From: Acidaminococcales bacterium
Lineage (GTDB): Bacteria; Bacillota; Negativicutes; Acidaminococcales; JAISLQ01
Direction: 5' to 3'
NCBI GenBank assembly: GCA_031275255.1
Contig: JAISPA010000083.1
Coordinates: 1 to 10,736, forward strand
Length of the DNA stretch: 10,736 nt
Every line of letters begins with the position of its first letter. Position 1 is the first letter of the stretch. The notes under the pieces were generated by a model. The model was given only the letters and a program-made list of their open reading frames with translations, ran no database searches and was not told where the DNA came from. The position numbers and the translations under genes were made by a program. This document shows positions 1 through 4,253 of this stretch, in pieces.

Positions 1-55
1 CGCTTCCCTTTTTGATTATTATATCATACTGTTTTGCGGAAAGGGTGGCATTTAA

Positions 56-676
56 TCAGTAGTTACTTGGTTGGTGGGCGTATCCTTCCGCGGCATAGAC
101 GGGTTTGGAAGACGAGGTCGTAACGCCGAGTTCGGCGTCCGCCATGAGGTTGCCGCTGAAACTTACCGTCGTGGTAACTTTCGGCGGCATGGTGTCGGTA
201 ATGGATATCCGCAACGCTTTGAGTTTATTGGGGTCAGCATCAATGCTGCCGTCGTCTTTCGCGTTCCAGCCCATGACGTGCAACCCTTCACTGGTTATGA
301 AATTGCCTTCGGCATCGAAGTAAAAATTGCCTGCTCTGGTGTAATAAGACTGATTGCCATTGTTCACGATGAAAAAACCGTCGTTGTTGATGGCAAGATC
401 GGTATTGACGTTGGTGGTCTGGAAACTGCTCGCGGTAAAGAGTATGTCGATGGACGAGGTTTTCACGCCGAGGCCGATTTGTTTGGCGTTGACGCCGCCG
501 ACGTTGCCGCGCGGGGCGGTCGCGCCCTGCACGGTCTGGCTGAGCATGTCCTGGAAAATAGTGCGGCTGCTTTTGAAGCCGATGGTGTTGACATTGGCGA
601 TGTTGTTGCTGAGGACGTCCATTCTGGTCTGGTGATTGGCCAGGCCGGACACCCTGGTGTAAAGGGCTCGCATCAT
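56..676 (-). pseudogene. flgE: Flagellar hook protein FlgE, N-terminal fragment (truncated)
   Basis: FlgE forms the hook that joins the flagellar rod to the filament. The 206-residue product starts MMRALYTRVSGL and carries the rod/hook N-terminal signature (LSNNIANVNTIGFKSSR, about residues 26-42), followed by the FlgE/FlgF-type stretch with LAINNDGFF and YTRAGNFYFD. It stops just past the point where family members usually read VYDSLGNAHQ; here the residues are VYAAEGYAHQ, then four more residues and TGA. FlgE proteins are usually about 400 residues or more, so the second half, including the C-terminal coiled-coil segment needed for assembly, is missing. The remaining 55 bases to the window edge show no continuation in any minus-strand frame. 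The start has GGGAGG 12 bases upstream. The frame stays open upstream to 988, but that extension is low-complexity and unlike any FlgE. No other flagellar gene is visible. I read it as a decaying remnant. Confidence 0.8.
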
Positions 677-783
677 GGTGATATAAAACCTCCCGTGTTT
701 TTCTGCTCGGCGGAACAGCTTCTTTCTTTCGGCTGTCCGAAAGCCCCCGTGAAGGTCCGGCTTTTTGCCGCCGCGCGTTTTTC

Positions 784-804
784 CGGCGGGCAACGCCCGC
801 CGGC
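784..804. repeat. Perfect 9 bp hairpin
   Basis: CCGGCGGGC, a 3-base loop, then GCCCGCCGG. It lies 108 bases upstream of the flgE fragment start. There is no 3' T-run on either strand, so a terminator role is not supported. Confidence 0.6.
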
Positions 805-889
805 CGTGTAAATCGGCCTCCTTTCCCTTGCGATGTAACGGTTTTGCTTTATCACCCCCGTAAAGAGAGAGTTGCAAATAATGCTGCCG

Positions 890-967
890 CCCGGTTAAAA
901 CACGGATAAGGTTTGCGGGCGGTTCGCTGCTTTGCGGCCCGCAAAGCAGCCACGGTTTTAGCCTGGG
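890..967. repeat. Compact inverted-repeat element (repeat family copies 1 and 2)
   Basis: The left end CCCGGTTAAAACACGG (890-905) and the right end CCACGGTTTTAGCCTGGG (950-967) are imperfect inverted copies of the motif that also bounds the element at 2402-2594. The interior holds a perfect 12+12 base palindrome with a 1-base centre (926-950, GCTGCTTTGCGG and its complement). The whole unit is about 78 bases, has no coding capacity and could fold into one long hairpin. It resembles a REP/MITE-type non-autonomous repeat, but no known family is identified. Confidence 0.6.
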
Positions 968-1040
968 CTGTATAAACTTGAACCACAAACCCTAAGTCTG
1001 ATAAACACAACATTCTTGCCGACATGGAAGAACAAGCATT

Positions 1041-1055
1041 TTTCCCTTTGGGAAA
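1041..1055. repeat. Small hairpin
   Basis: TTTCCC, ttt, GGGAAA: a perfect 6 bp stem. It is nested in a looser inverted pair GCATT/AATGC (1036-1040 and 1072-1076). No function is apparent. Confidence 0.35.
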
Positions 1056-1168
1056 CTCTCGCTCAATGCTCTCGGCCGGCGAGTTTGAAACGGCGGCGGC
1101 TTCGGTCAATTCGCTCGCGTTTGCCCAAAGCGGCAGGGGGGAACGGGAAACGGATGCTTTCCCTTCTT

Positions 1169-1228
1169 GGCAAACCAGTTGCGAAGACGCCATGGTTTCA
1201 GCCGGGAAATAATATAAGACGCCGCCGG
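1169..1228 (+). repeat. Dispersed repeat copy 3
   Basis: This stretch aligns over about 60 bases with 2554-2614. Both begin GGCAAACC, then TTGC, then CC..G.TTT.AGCCGGG, then .AA.A.TATAAG, and end in a GCC/GGCC-rich tail. The shared core is at 1190-1218 (CCATGGTTTCAGCCGGG, then AAATAATATAAG). Similarity runs past the palindromic core, which supports common descent of the two copies. No clear inverted partner is preserved on the left; a faint one may lie around 1065-1125. Confidence 0.55.
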
Positions 1229-1326
1229 AAAGGACGTATGCGCTCAGCGGGATTTTGGCCGGGAGGCCTCCGTTGCCAGGCAACCTTTGTCAAGGGTAAT
1301 GATGCGTTCACTCCGCTGGCTGGGCA

Positions 1327-1353
1327 GGCTGGTAACCAGCCGGCCTGTTTTTT
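1327..1353 (+). terminator. Possible intrinsic terminator (plus strand)
   Basis: GGCTGGT, a, ACCAGCC forms a 7 bp stem, followed six bases later by TTTTTT. The gap between stem and T-run weakens the call, unless the stem is extended through a bulge (CAGG pairing with CCTG), which brings the T-run adjacent. No plus-strand gene lies directly upstream. Confidence 0.35.
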
Positions 1354-1361
1354 GCTCCCGG

Positions 1362-1385
1362 AAAGGCCAAGCAGCGCTGCTGGCC
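1362..1385 (-). terminator. Possible terminator of the minus-strand XRE gene
   Basis: Read on the minus strand, GGCCAGCAGC pairs with GCTGCTTGGCC (one-base bulge) and is followed by TTT. It lies about 28 bases past the stop of the gene at 1413-1670. The stem is strong but the T-run is only three bases. Confidence 0.35.
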
Positions 1386-1412
1386 TGAAAATCCCGCTGA
1401 AAGCCCATCCCC

Positions 1413-1670
1413 TTACCCGGCGGCGTCATCGGGCAGCGGCACGGGACGGGCAAGCCGTTCGGAGCCGCTGTAACCGGCGCCGGCAAAAAGATATTCATAA
1501 GAACAGTAAGGGAAAAATTTCTTTTTTATAACGATCGCGAGGCTGACCGGCAGAGCCGCTTTGCCGCGCAACAGCTTTTCCACCCAGGCCGGCTCCTTTT
1601 TCAGCACCCGCGCCAGGTCTTCTGTTGTTAAAGTGAGTCTGTCCATTTCTGCTTTCAGGTTGGGAAACAT
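1413..1670 (-). CDS. Small XRE-family helix-turn-helix regulator
   Basis: The 85-residue product looks like the short XRE/Cro-type DNA-binding proteins common in Firmicutes and their phages. The N-terminus MFPNLKAEMDRLTLTTEDLA, the recognition-helix region (AWVEKLLRGKAALP, about residues 28-41) and the closing KKFFPYCSYEYLF (residues 50-62) match the family pattern, in which a helix ending in FFP..S.DYLF follows the HTH. Residues after about 65 form a non-conserved tail. The start is ATG with AAGGTG 7 bases upstream. A good promoter with palindromes overlying it lies just upstream (1685-1734), so it probably represses itself. It is transcribed away from the second XRE gene at 2028. The target genes are unknown. 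No phage structural or integrase gene is in the window. Confidence 0.7.
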   Translation of the reverse strand: MFPNLKAEMDRLTLTTEDLARVLKKEPAWVEKLLRGKAALPVSLAIVIKKKFFPYCSYEYLFAGAGYSGSERLARPVPLPDDAAG

Positions 1671-1684
1671 GCAAAATCACCTTG

Positions 1685-1698
1685 TACGGATTTTCGTA
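1685..1698. promoter_or_regulatory. Probable operator 2 of the minus-strand XRE gene
   Basis: TACG, six bases, CGTA: the same half-sites and the same 6-base spacing as the stronger palindrome at 1708-1731. It falls between the expected transcription start and the ribosome binding site of the gene at 1413-1670. Pairing of the two sites suggests cooperative binding by a dimeric regulator (inference). Confidence 0.5.
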
Positions 1699-1705
1699 TA
1701 TATAA

Positions 1706-1734
1706 ATATTATTACGCTTTTCCGTAATAATCAA
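1706..1734 (-). promoter_or_regulatory. Promoter of the minus-strand XRE gene
   Basis: Read on the minus strand: -35 TTGATT (1734-1729), a 17-base spacer, -10 TAATAT (1711-1706). Each box matches the sigma-A consensus at 4 of 6 positions and the spacing is optimal. The spacer is occupied by a perfect palindrome. Confidence 0.5.
1708..1731. promoter_or_regulatory. Palindromic operator, 9+9 bases
   Basis: ATTATTACG (1708-1716), a 6-base spacer, CGTAATAAT (1723-1731); the arms are exact complements. It fills the -35/-10 spacer of the minus-strand XRE promoter, a classic repressor position. There is no T-run, so it is better read as DNA-level operator than as terminator. Confidence 0.6.
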
Positions 1735-1739
1735 CTGTT

Positions 1740-1768
1740 TTGTTTTTTGCGGTTAATTTTGTTAAAAT
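1740..1768 (+). promoter_or_regulatory. Possible rightward promoter
   Basis: TTGTTT (1740-1745), 17 bases, TAAAAT (1763-1768). Transcription would begin near 1775, immediately before the hairpin at 1776-1819. No gene follows closely, so this may be fortuitous in AT-rich DNA. Confidence 0.3.
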
Positions 1769-1775
1769 TGCAAAT

Positions 1776-1819
1776 TGAACGGGACTGCGTCCAACAGGAG
1801 TTGAATGAAGTCCCGTTCA
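1776..1819 (+). repeat. 11 bp stem-loop with internal hairpin
   Basis: TGAACGGGACT (1776-1786) is exactly complementary to AGTCCCGTTCA (1809-1819). The 22-base loop contains a nested CAAC/GTTG hairpin. It could be the 5' end of a small RNA or a palindromic repeat. It has no 3' T-run, and no RNA family is recognised. Confidence 0.5.
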
Positions 1820-1852
1820 GCAAAACACATGTATAACTTCGTCTCACGTTTC

Positions 1853-1896
1853 GTCCCATAGCGGGATTGCTTTGCTGCGCCCGCTATGACAGGGAC
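1853..1896. repeat. Palindromic intergenic repeat
   Basis: GTCCC-ATAGCGGG (1853-1865), a 14-base loop, CCCGCTAT (1880-1887), a 4-base bulge, GGGAC (1892-1896). The GGGATTGCTTTGCTGCG part and the flanking TATGAC resemble the ATTGC-rich palindromic repeats scattered through many bacterial intergenic regions. Assignment to such a family is by resemblance only. Confidence 0.45.
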
Positions 1897-1973
1897 AGGC
1901 CGCCTGCGAGGGCAGGAAGGGAGGAATTGGCGGTCGGCGCTGTTAAAAACAATTTATGCGGTTTTTTGTTGTG

Positions 1974-2002
1974 TTTACGATTTTATGGAGTAGTGTTATA
2001 AT
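1974..2002 (+). promoter_or_regulatory. Promoter of the plus-strand XRE gene
   Basis: -35 TTTACG (1974-1979), a 17-base spacer, consensus -10 TATAAT (1997-2002). The start of transcription would be near 2009, giving a leader of about 20 bases with AGGAGG (2013-2018). A TTACG half-site like those in the operators at 1685-1731 overlaps the -35, but the matching second half is not present. Confidence 0.6.
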
Positions 2003-2027
2003 TCCTTTAAGTAGGAGGGGTAACATT

Positions 2028-2393
2028 ATGATTGGCGCAAAAGTCAAACTTTTACTTGATAAAAACAACATTACCGCTAAGGACCTCTCTGTTGCCACTA
2101 AAATACCGCTTTCTACGCTTGCCGATCTTCTGACCGGCAAAACGAAAAATTTGTCTGTGCAAAAAGCCCGGAAAATCTGCGAAGCCTTAAATTGCACGCT
2201 TGATTATCTTTTGGACGACAGTATCGCGGAGGAAGTGGCTCAGGTAATAAAAAGAGCGCCCGTCCCCCTGGACGCTGAGGATAAAAAATTGCTCGCCCTT
2301 TTCGGCGGGATGAACGAGGAAGGGAAAAGCCGTTTGCTGGAGCTTGCGGCAATGTTCGCGCGAAACAAAAAATACCGCAAAGGTAATAAGTAA
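2028..2393 (+). CDS. XRE-family helix-turn-helix regulator
   Basis: This 121-residue protein is a typical stand-alone XRE/Cro/CI-type regulator. The HTH domain occupies about residues 4-64: NNITAKDLSVATKIPLSTLA gives the first two helices and turn, LLTGKTKNLSVQKARKICEAL the recognition helix and following helix, and NCTLDYLLDD the usual C-terminal end of the fold. The tail (residues 65-121) is charged and helical, with EEGKSRLLELAAMFARNKK resembling the dimerisation tail of SinR/phage-like regulators. The start at 2028 is chosen over the upstream in-frame 1956 codon because AGGAGG sits 9 bases before it, the N-terminus then fits the family, and the promoter lies between the two candidates. 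It is divergent from the XRE gene at 1413-1670, and its stop is 8 bases from a repeat element. Targets are unknown. Confidence 0.85.
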   Translation: MIGAKVKLLLDKNNITAKDLSVATKIPLSTLADLLTGKTKNLSVQKARKICEALNCTLDYLLDDSIAEEVAQVIKRAPVPLDAEDKKLLALFGGMNEEGKSRLLELAAMFARNKKYRKGNK

Positions 2394-2401
2394 TAATGTT
2401 A

Positions 2402-2594
2402 CCCGGCTAAAACCGCGGCATCTTTGCGGCTGGTTTGCCACTCGGTCGAGGGCCGGACACCAGCCGTCCGTGGTGTGTCCGGCATTTATCCATCCTTGGA
2501 TTGCACAAGCCTCGCCCCTACGAACATCGCCTGCGTTTTGCGCCGCGCAGGGCGGCAAACCGGCTTGCAAATCTTATCCGCGATTTTAGCCGGG
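2402..2594. mobile_element. MITE-like element, 193 bases (repeat family copies 4 and 5)
   Basis: The ends are 17-base inverted repeats with one mismatch: CCCGGCTAAAACCGCGG (2402-2418) and the complement of CCCGGCTAAAATCGCGG (2578-2594). Similarity continues inward for about 40 bases (TTTGC, then GG.TTGCC; GGTTTGCC at 2433-2440 faces GGCAAACC at 2554-2561). Inside is a strong hairpin (2451-2483, GCCGGACACCA against TGGTGTGTCCGGC with a 2-base bulge). No transposase frame fits inside. A target-site duplication is not evident. The element fills the gap between the XRE gene and the thioesterase gene. Related ends occur at 890-967 and 1169-1228. Confidence 0.6.
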
Positions 2595-2651
2595 CAACAG
2601 TATAAGGCCGGCCGGCGCGCCCGGACGCGCAGGGAAAGGAATGATTGAGCA

Positions 2652-3098
2652 GTGAGCGGCTGGGCGGAATTCATCAAGTTGCACTTTAATAATGACGTGC
2701 CTTTTATCAAGTTCATGGGGATAGAGGTGATAGATACCGCGCACGGACGTGCGCGGATTCAGATGCCGCTTCTGCCCGTCCATGCTAATTCCTACGGCAT
2801 CGCACACGGCGGTATTTGCGCGGCGCTGGTGGATACGGTGATCGGCATCGCGCTGCGCACCTTGAAATATAAAATAGTAACGATTGAAACCAATACGGTG
2901 TATTACGCCCCAGCCCAAATCGGCGGCGTTTTGTACGCCGCCGCGCAAATGGAACAGGCGGGCAGAAAAATACTGCACGCCCGGGCCGAAGTGCGCACGG
3001 AGGATGAAAAGTTAGTAGCCGGAGGCAAGGCAATATATTTCATTCTGGGTGAAGACGACGGCATATACGGCGCAAGGCAAAAACAAGACGGAGGATAG
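2652..3098 (+). CDS. PaaI-family hotdog thioesterase
   Basis: The 148-residue product has the single hotdog domain of PaaI-type acyl-CoA thioesterases, which hydrolyse acyl- or phenylacetyl-CoA thioesters in the cytoplasm. The signature is clear: H44-A-N46-S-Y-G49-I-A-H52-G-G54, then D61 on the long central helix (ALVDTVIGIAL). The following strands (VTIETNTVYYAPAQIGG and GRKILHARAEVRTEDEKLVAGGKAIY) match the rest of the fold. The substrate cannot be predicted. The start is GTG; an in-frame stop at 2646 excludes anything upstream. AGGGAAAGGA ends 12 bases before it, and a 4-codon frame (2641-2655, MIEQ) ends overlapping the GTG, so translational coupling is possible. It stands alone between two repeat-rich gaps. 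Confidence 0.85.
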   Translation: MSGWAEFIKLHFNNDVPFIKFMGIEVIDTAHGRARIQMPLLPVHANSYGIAHGGICAALVDTVIGIALRTLKYKIVTIETNTVYYAPAQIGGVLYAAAQMEQAGRKILHARAEVRTEDEKLVAGGKAIYFILGEDDGIYGARQKQDGG

Positions 3099-3134
3099 GC
3101 GGCCAATAGATGCTACTTACTGCCTGCGGCAGGA

Positions 3135-3225
3135 GGCAAGGCCATCCGCCCAAGGCGCATCCCCGAAAGGGCGGCCGCCATCCCGTTGGGCGCAGCGAGA
3201 TACATGGATGTCCGGATGCCTTGCG
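3135..3225. repeat. Nested inverted repeat
   Basis: The outer arms GCAAGGCCATCCG (from 3136) and CGGATGCCTTGC (3214-3225) pair with one bulged base. Inner arms CGCCCAA (3147-3153) and TTGGGCG (3186-3192) pair exactly. The layout suggests a branched RNA fold or a palindromic mobile repeat. Confidence 0.4.
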
Positions 3226-3253
3226 CGCCCATGCGCTTTTTTCTTGGGCGCGC
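3223..3253 (+). terminator. Hairpin with internal T-run, possible terminator
   Basis: GCGCGCCCA (3223-3231) pairs exactly with TGGGCGCGC (3245-3253). A smaller GCGC/GCGC hairpin inside it (3225-3235) is followed directly by TTTTTT. Either fold is possible. It lies about 125 bases past the thioesterase stop, so terminator use is uncertain. Confidence 0.3.
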
Positions 3254-3283
3254 TTGCCCATCTATCTTTTTGCTCCCCACGCC

Positions 3284-3346
3284 CTTCCCCGAAAAGGCAA
3301 GCTATGCTTGCCGGGAAGTGGCAACGCCTATACGCTTGCCACTCCC
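3284..3346. repeat. Two adjacent stem-loops
   Basis: GGCAAGC, tat, GCTTGCC (3296-3312) is a perfect 7 bp hairpin, extended by CTTCCC/GGGAAG across a bulge. The next stem pairs GGGAAGTGGCAA (3313-3324) with TTGCCACTCCC (3336-3346), with one bulged base. The two folds share the GGGAAG segment, so they could be alternatives. Confidence 0.45.
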
Positions 3347-3378
3347 ATACTTAGCCGGGGAGGATTGGTTCGGCGCTT

Positions 3379-3408
3379 AATTTTCCTGCGGCCTGTTGCA
3401 GGAATATT
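3379..3408. repeat. Imperfect stem-loop
   Basis: TTCCTGC (3383-3389) pairs exactly with GCAGGAA (3398-3404); the stem extends to 10 of 11 pairs with the flanking AT bases. No T-run follows. Confidence 0.4.
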
Positions 3409-3414
3409 GCGATA

Positions 3415-3452
3415 ATCGTCGAAGATACATAAAATAGTATCTATATGACGAT
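3415..3452. promoter_or_regulatory. Two-part dyad upstream of queC
   Basis: ATCGTC (3415-3420) and AGATAC (3423-3428) pair in order with GTATCT (3437-3442) and GACGAT (3447-3452), all exact, with 2- and 4-base side loops. It ends 36 bases before the queC start, so it could be an operator or leader hairpin controlling queC. It does not match the preQ1-I riboswitch pattern as I know it. Confidence 0.45.
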
Positions 3453-3488
3453 GTTATATAAAGTTGTTGCGGGAGATGTCCCTTATTG

Positions 3489-4151
3489 ATGAAAGCAGTG
3501 GTGGTGTTTTCCGGCGGGCAGGACAGTACCACCTGCCTGCTGCAGGCGGTAAGCTCGCGCGGCGCGGAAAATTTGGAGGCTTTGTCTTTTTCCTACGGGC
3601 AAAAGCACGAATTGGAGTTGGAGGCGGCGCAGTCAATTACGAGCGAGCTGGGGGTCAGGCATACGGTCATGGACGCCGGGCTTTTAGGTCAGATTGTGCA
3701 AAGCGCGCTTTTAAAGGGCGGCGGTGAAATAAAGCAGGGAGATAAATGTCCCAACACGGTGGTGGACGGACGCAACATGCTGTTTCTTTTTTTGGCGGCC
3801 GTTTACGCCAAAAGCCGGGATATCAAAGACATTATCGCCGGCGTCTGCCAGACGGATTTCAGCGGCTATCCAGACTGCCGCGACGTTTTTATCAAATCGC
3901 TCAATGTTACTTTAAATCTCGCCATGGATTATGAATTCAGGCTTATCACGCCGCTTATGTGGCTGACCAAGAAAGAAACCTGGGCGCTGGCCGACAGTTT
4001 GGGCCGTCTTGAATTCATAAGGACGCGGACGCACAGTTGTTACAACAATGTACGCGGCGGGTGCGGCAGTTGTCCTGCCTGCGTACTGCGTGAACGCGGC
4101 TACCGTGAGTACGCGGCGGAAAAAGCAGTGAAAGAGGCCGCGTCAGGGTAA
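3489..4151 (+). CDS. queC: 7-cyano-7-deazaguanine (preQ0) synthase QueC
   Basis: QueC converts 7-carboxy-7-deazaguanine to preQ0 using ATP and ammonia, in the cytoplasmic route to queuosine and related modified bases. The PP-loop nucleotide motif FSGGQDST is at residues 7-14. The family stretch PNTVVDGRNMLFL and then CQTDFSGYPDCRDVFIKSLN follow in the usual order. Four zinc-binding cysteines are present near the C-terminus (C184, C192, C195, C198, in HSCYNN..GGCGSCPAC). The length of 220 residues is normal. ATG at 3489 is taken; the TTG three bases earlier is in frame and slightly better spaced from GGGAG (3470-3474), so the start could be 3486. The GGGA of that site could pair with TCCC at 3479-3482. 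queE follows after about 100 bases; queD is absent nearby. Confidence 0.95.
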   Translation: MKAVVVFSGGQDSTTCLLQAVSSRGAENLEALSFSYGQKHELELEAAQSITSELGVRHTVMDAGLLGQIVQSALLKGGGEIKQGDKCPNTVVDGRNMLFLFLAAVYAKSRDIKDIIAGVCQTDFSGYPDCRDVFIKSLNVTLNLAMDYEFRLITPLMWLTKKETWALADSLGRLEFIRTRTHSCYNNVRGGCGSCPACVLRERGYREYAAEKAVKEAASG

Positions 4152-4253
4152 ACAGAGAGAGGATATGATATTTCCCTCGGGGCAGGTCGCGGCGCACGCG
4201 GGTGTTTGCGGGGCTGGGGCTGAGAAAGATGATATTTAAGGAGAGCGCATGGG
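4152..4253 (+). other. queC-queE gap
   Basis: These 102 bases lie where queD or queE often follows queC directly. They hold a 24-codon frame (4165-4239, product MIFPSGQVAAHAGVCGAGAE...) without convincing features, and two copies of GATGATATTT-like sequence at 4163-4172 and 4228-4237. No hairpin terminator is seen. AAGGAGAG (4238-4245) serves queE. Confidence 0.4.

Larger units (their letters stand above)
1245..1399. repeat. 155-base element with perfect 12 bp inverted ends
   Basis: CAGCGGGATTTT (1245-1256) is exactly complementary to AAAATCCCGCTG (1388-1399). GGCC follows the left arm and GGCCTG precedes the right arm. The ends resemble, but differ from, the CCCGG.TAAAA ends of the elements at 890-967 and 2402-2594. 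The interior contains two further hairpins (1327-1341 and 1365-1385) and no gene. Confidence 0.5.
677..1412. other. Gene-poor region rich in inverted repeats
   Basis: No credible gene is visible in these 736 bases. Open frames exist on both strands (for example 852-1283 minus and 1016-1531 plus), but their products have no recognisable family features and no good ribosome binding site. The stretch instead carries hairpins and repeat copies, listed separately: 784-804, 890-967, 1041-1055, 1169-1228, 1245-1399 and 1327-1385. With the truncated flgE beside it, this looks like decayed DNA colonised by small repeats. Confidence 0.6.
3099..3488. other. 390-base intergenic region with multiple hairpins
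   Basis: No credible gene is visible. Plus-strand open frames at 3049-3415 give arginine/proline-rich products without family features. At least five inverted-repeat structures fill the region and are given separately where strong. A TTAGCCGGGG stretch at 3351-3360 may be a decayed copy of the repeat core found at 950-967, 1190-1206 and 2578-2594. The last 80 bases, just before queC, are AT-rich. Confidence 0.5.

Noticed and set aside
71..811. 246-residue open frame on the plus strand opposite flgE
   Set aside because: It is antisense to clearly conserved FlgE sequence and its product shows no family features.
677..988. In-frame N-terminal extension of flgE (310-residue frame)
   Set aside because: The extension is Arg/Lys/Gly-rich, unlike any FlgE, and the conserved N-terminus begins at MMRALY with its own ribosome binding site.
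852..1283. 143-residue minus-strand frame in the repeat region
   Set aside because: It crosses two repeat elements, has no convincing ribosome binding site and resembles no family; it is probably chance in GC-rich DNA.
1016..1531. 171-residue plus-strand frame
   Set aside because: Arginine-rich composition, runs across hairpins and into the antisense of the XRE gene, no recognisable motif.
1413..2393. Toxin-antitoxin or complete prophage module
   Set aside because: Only two DNA-binding proteins are present; no toxin, integrase or phage structural gene is encoded alongside.
890..2594. CRISPR array
   Set aside because: The repeated motifs are in mixed orientation, irregularly spaced and diverged, with no spacer-like regular units.
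3049..3415. Three overlapping plus-strand frames after the thioesterase gene
   Set aside because: All are Pro/Arg/Gly-rich translations of hairpin arms, and one begins inside the thioesterase gene.
3415..3488. preQ1-I riboswitch upstream of queC
   Set aside because: I looked for the short stem plus A-rich tail of the class I aptamer and did not find it; the dyad here has a different layout.
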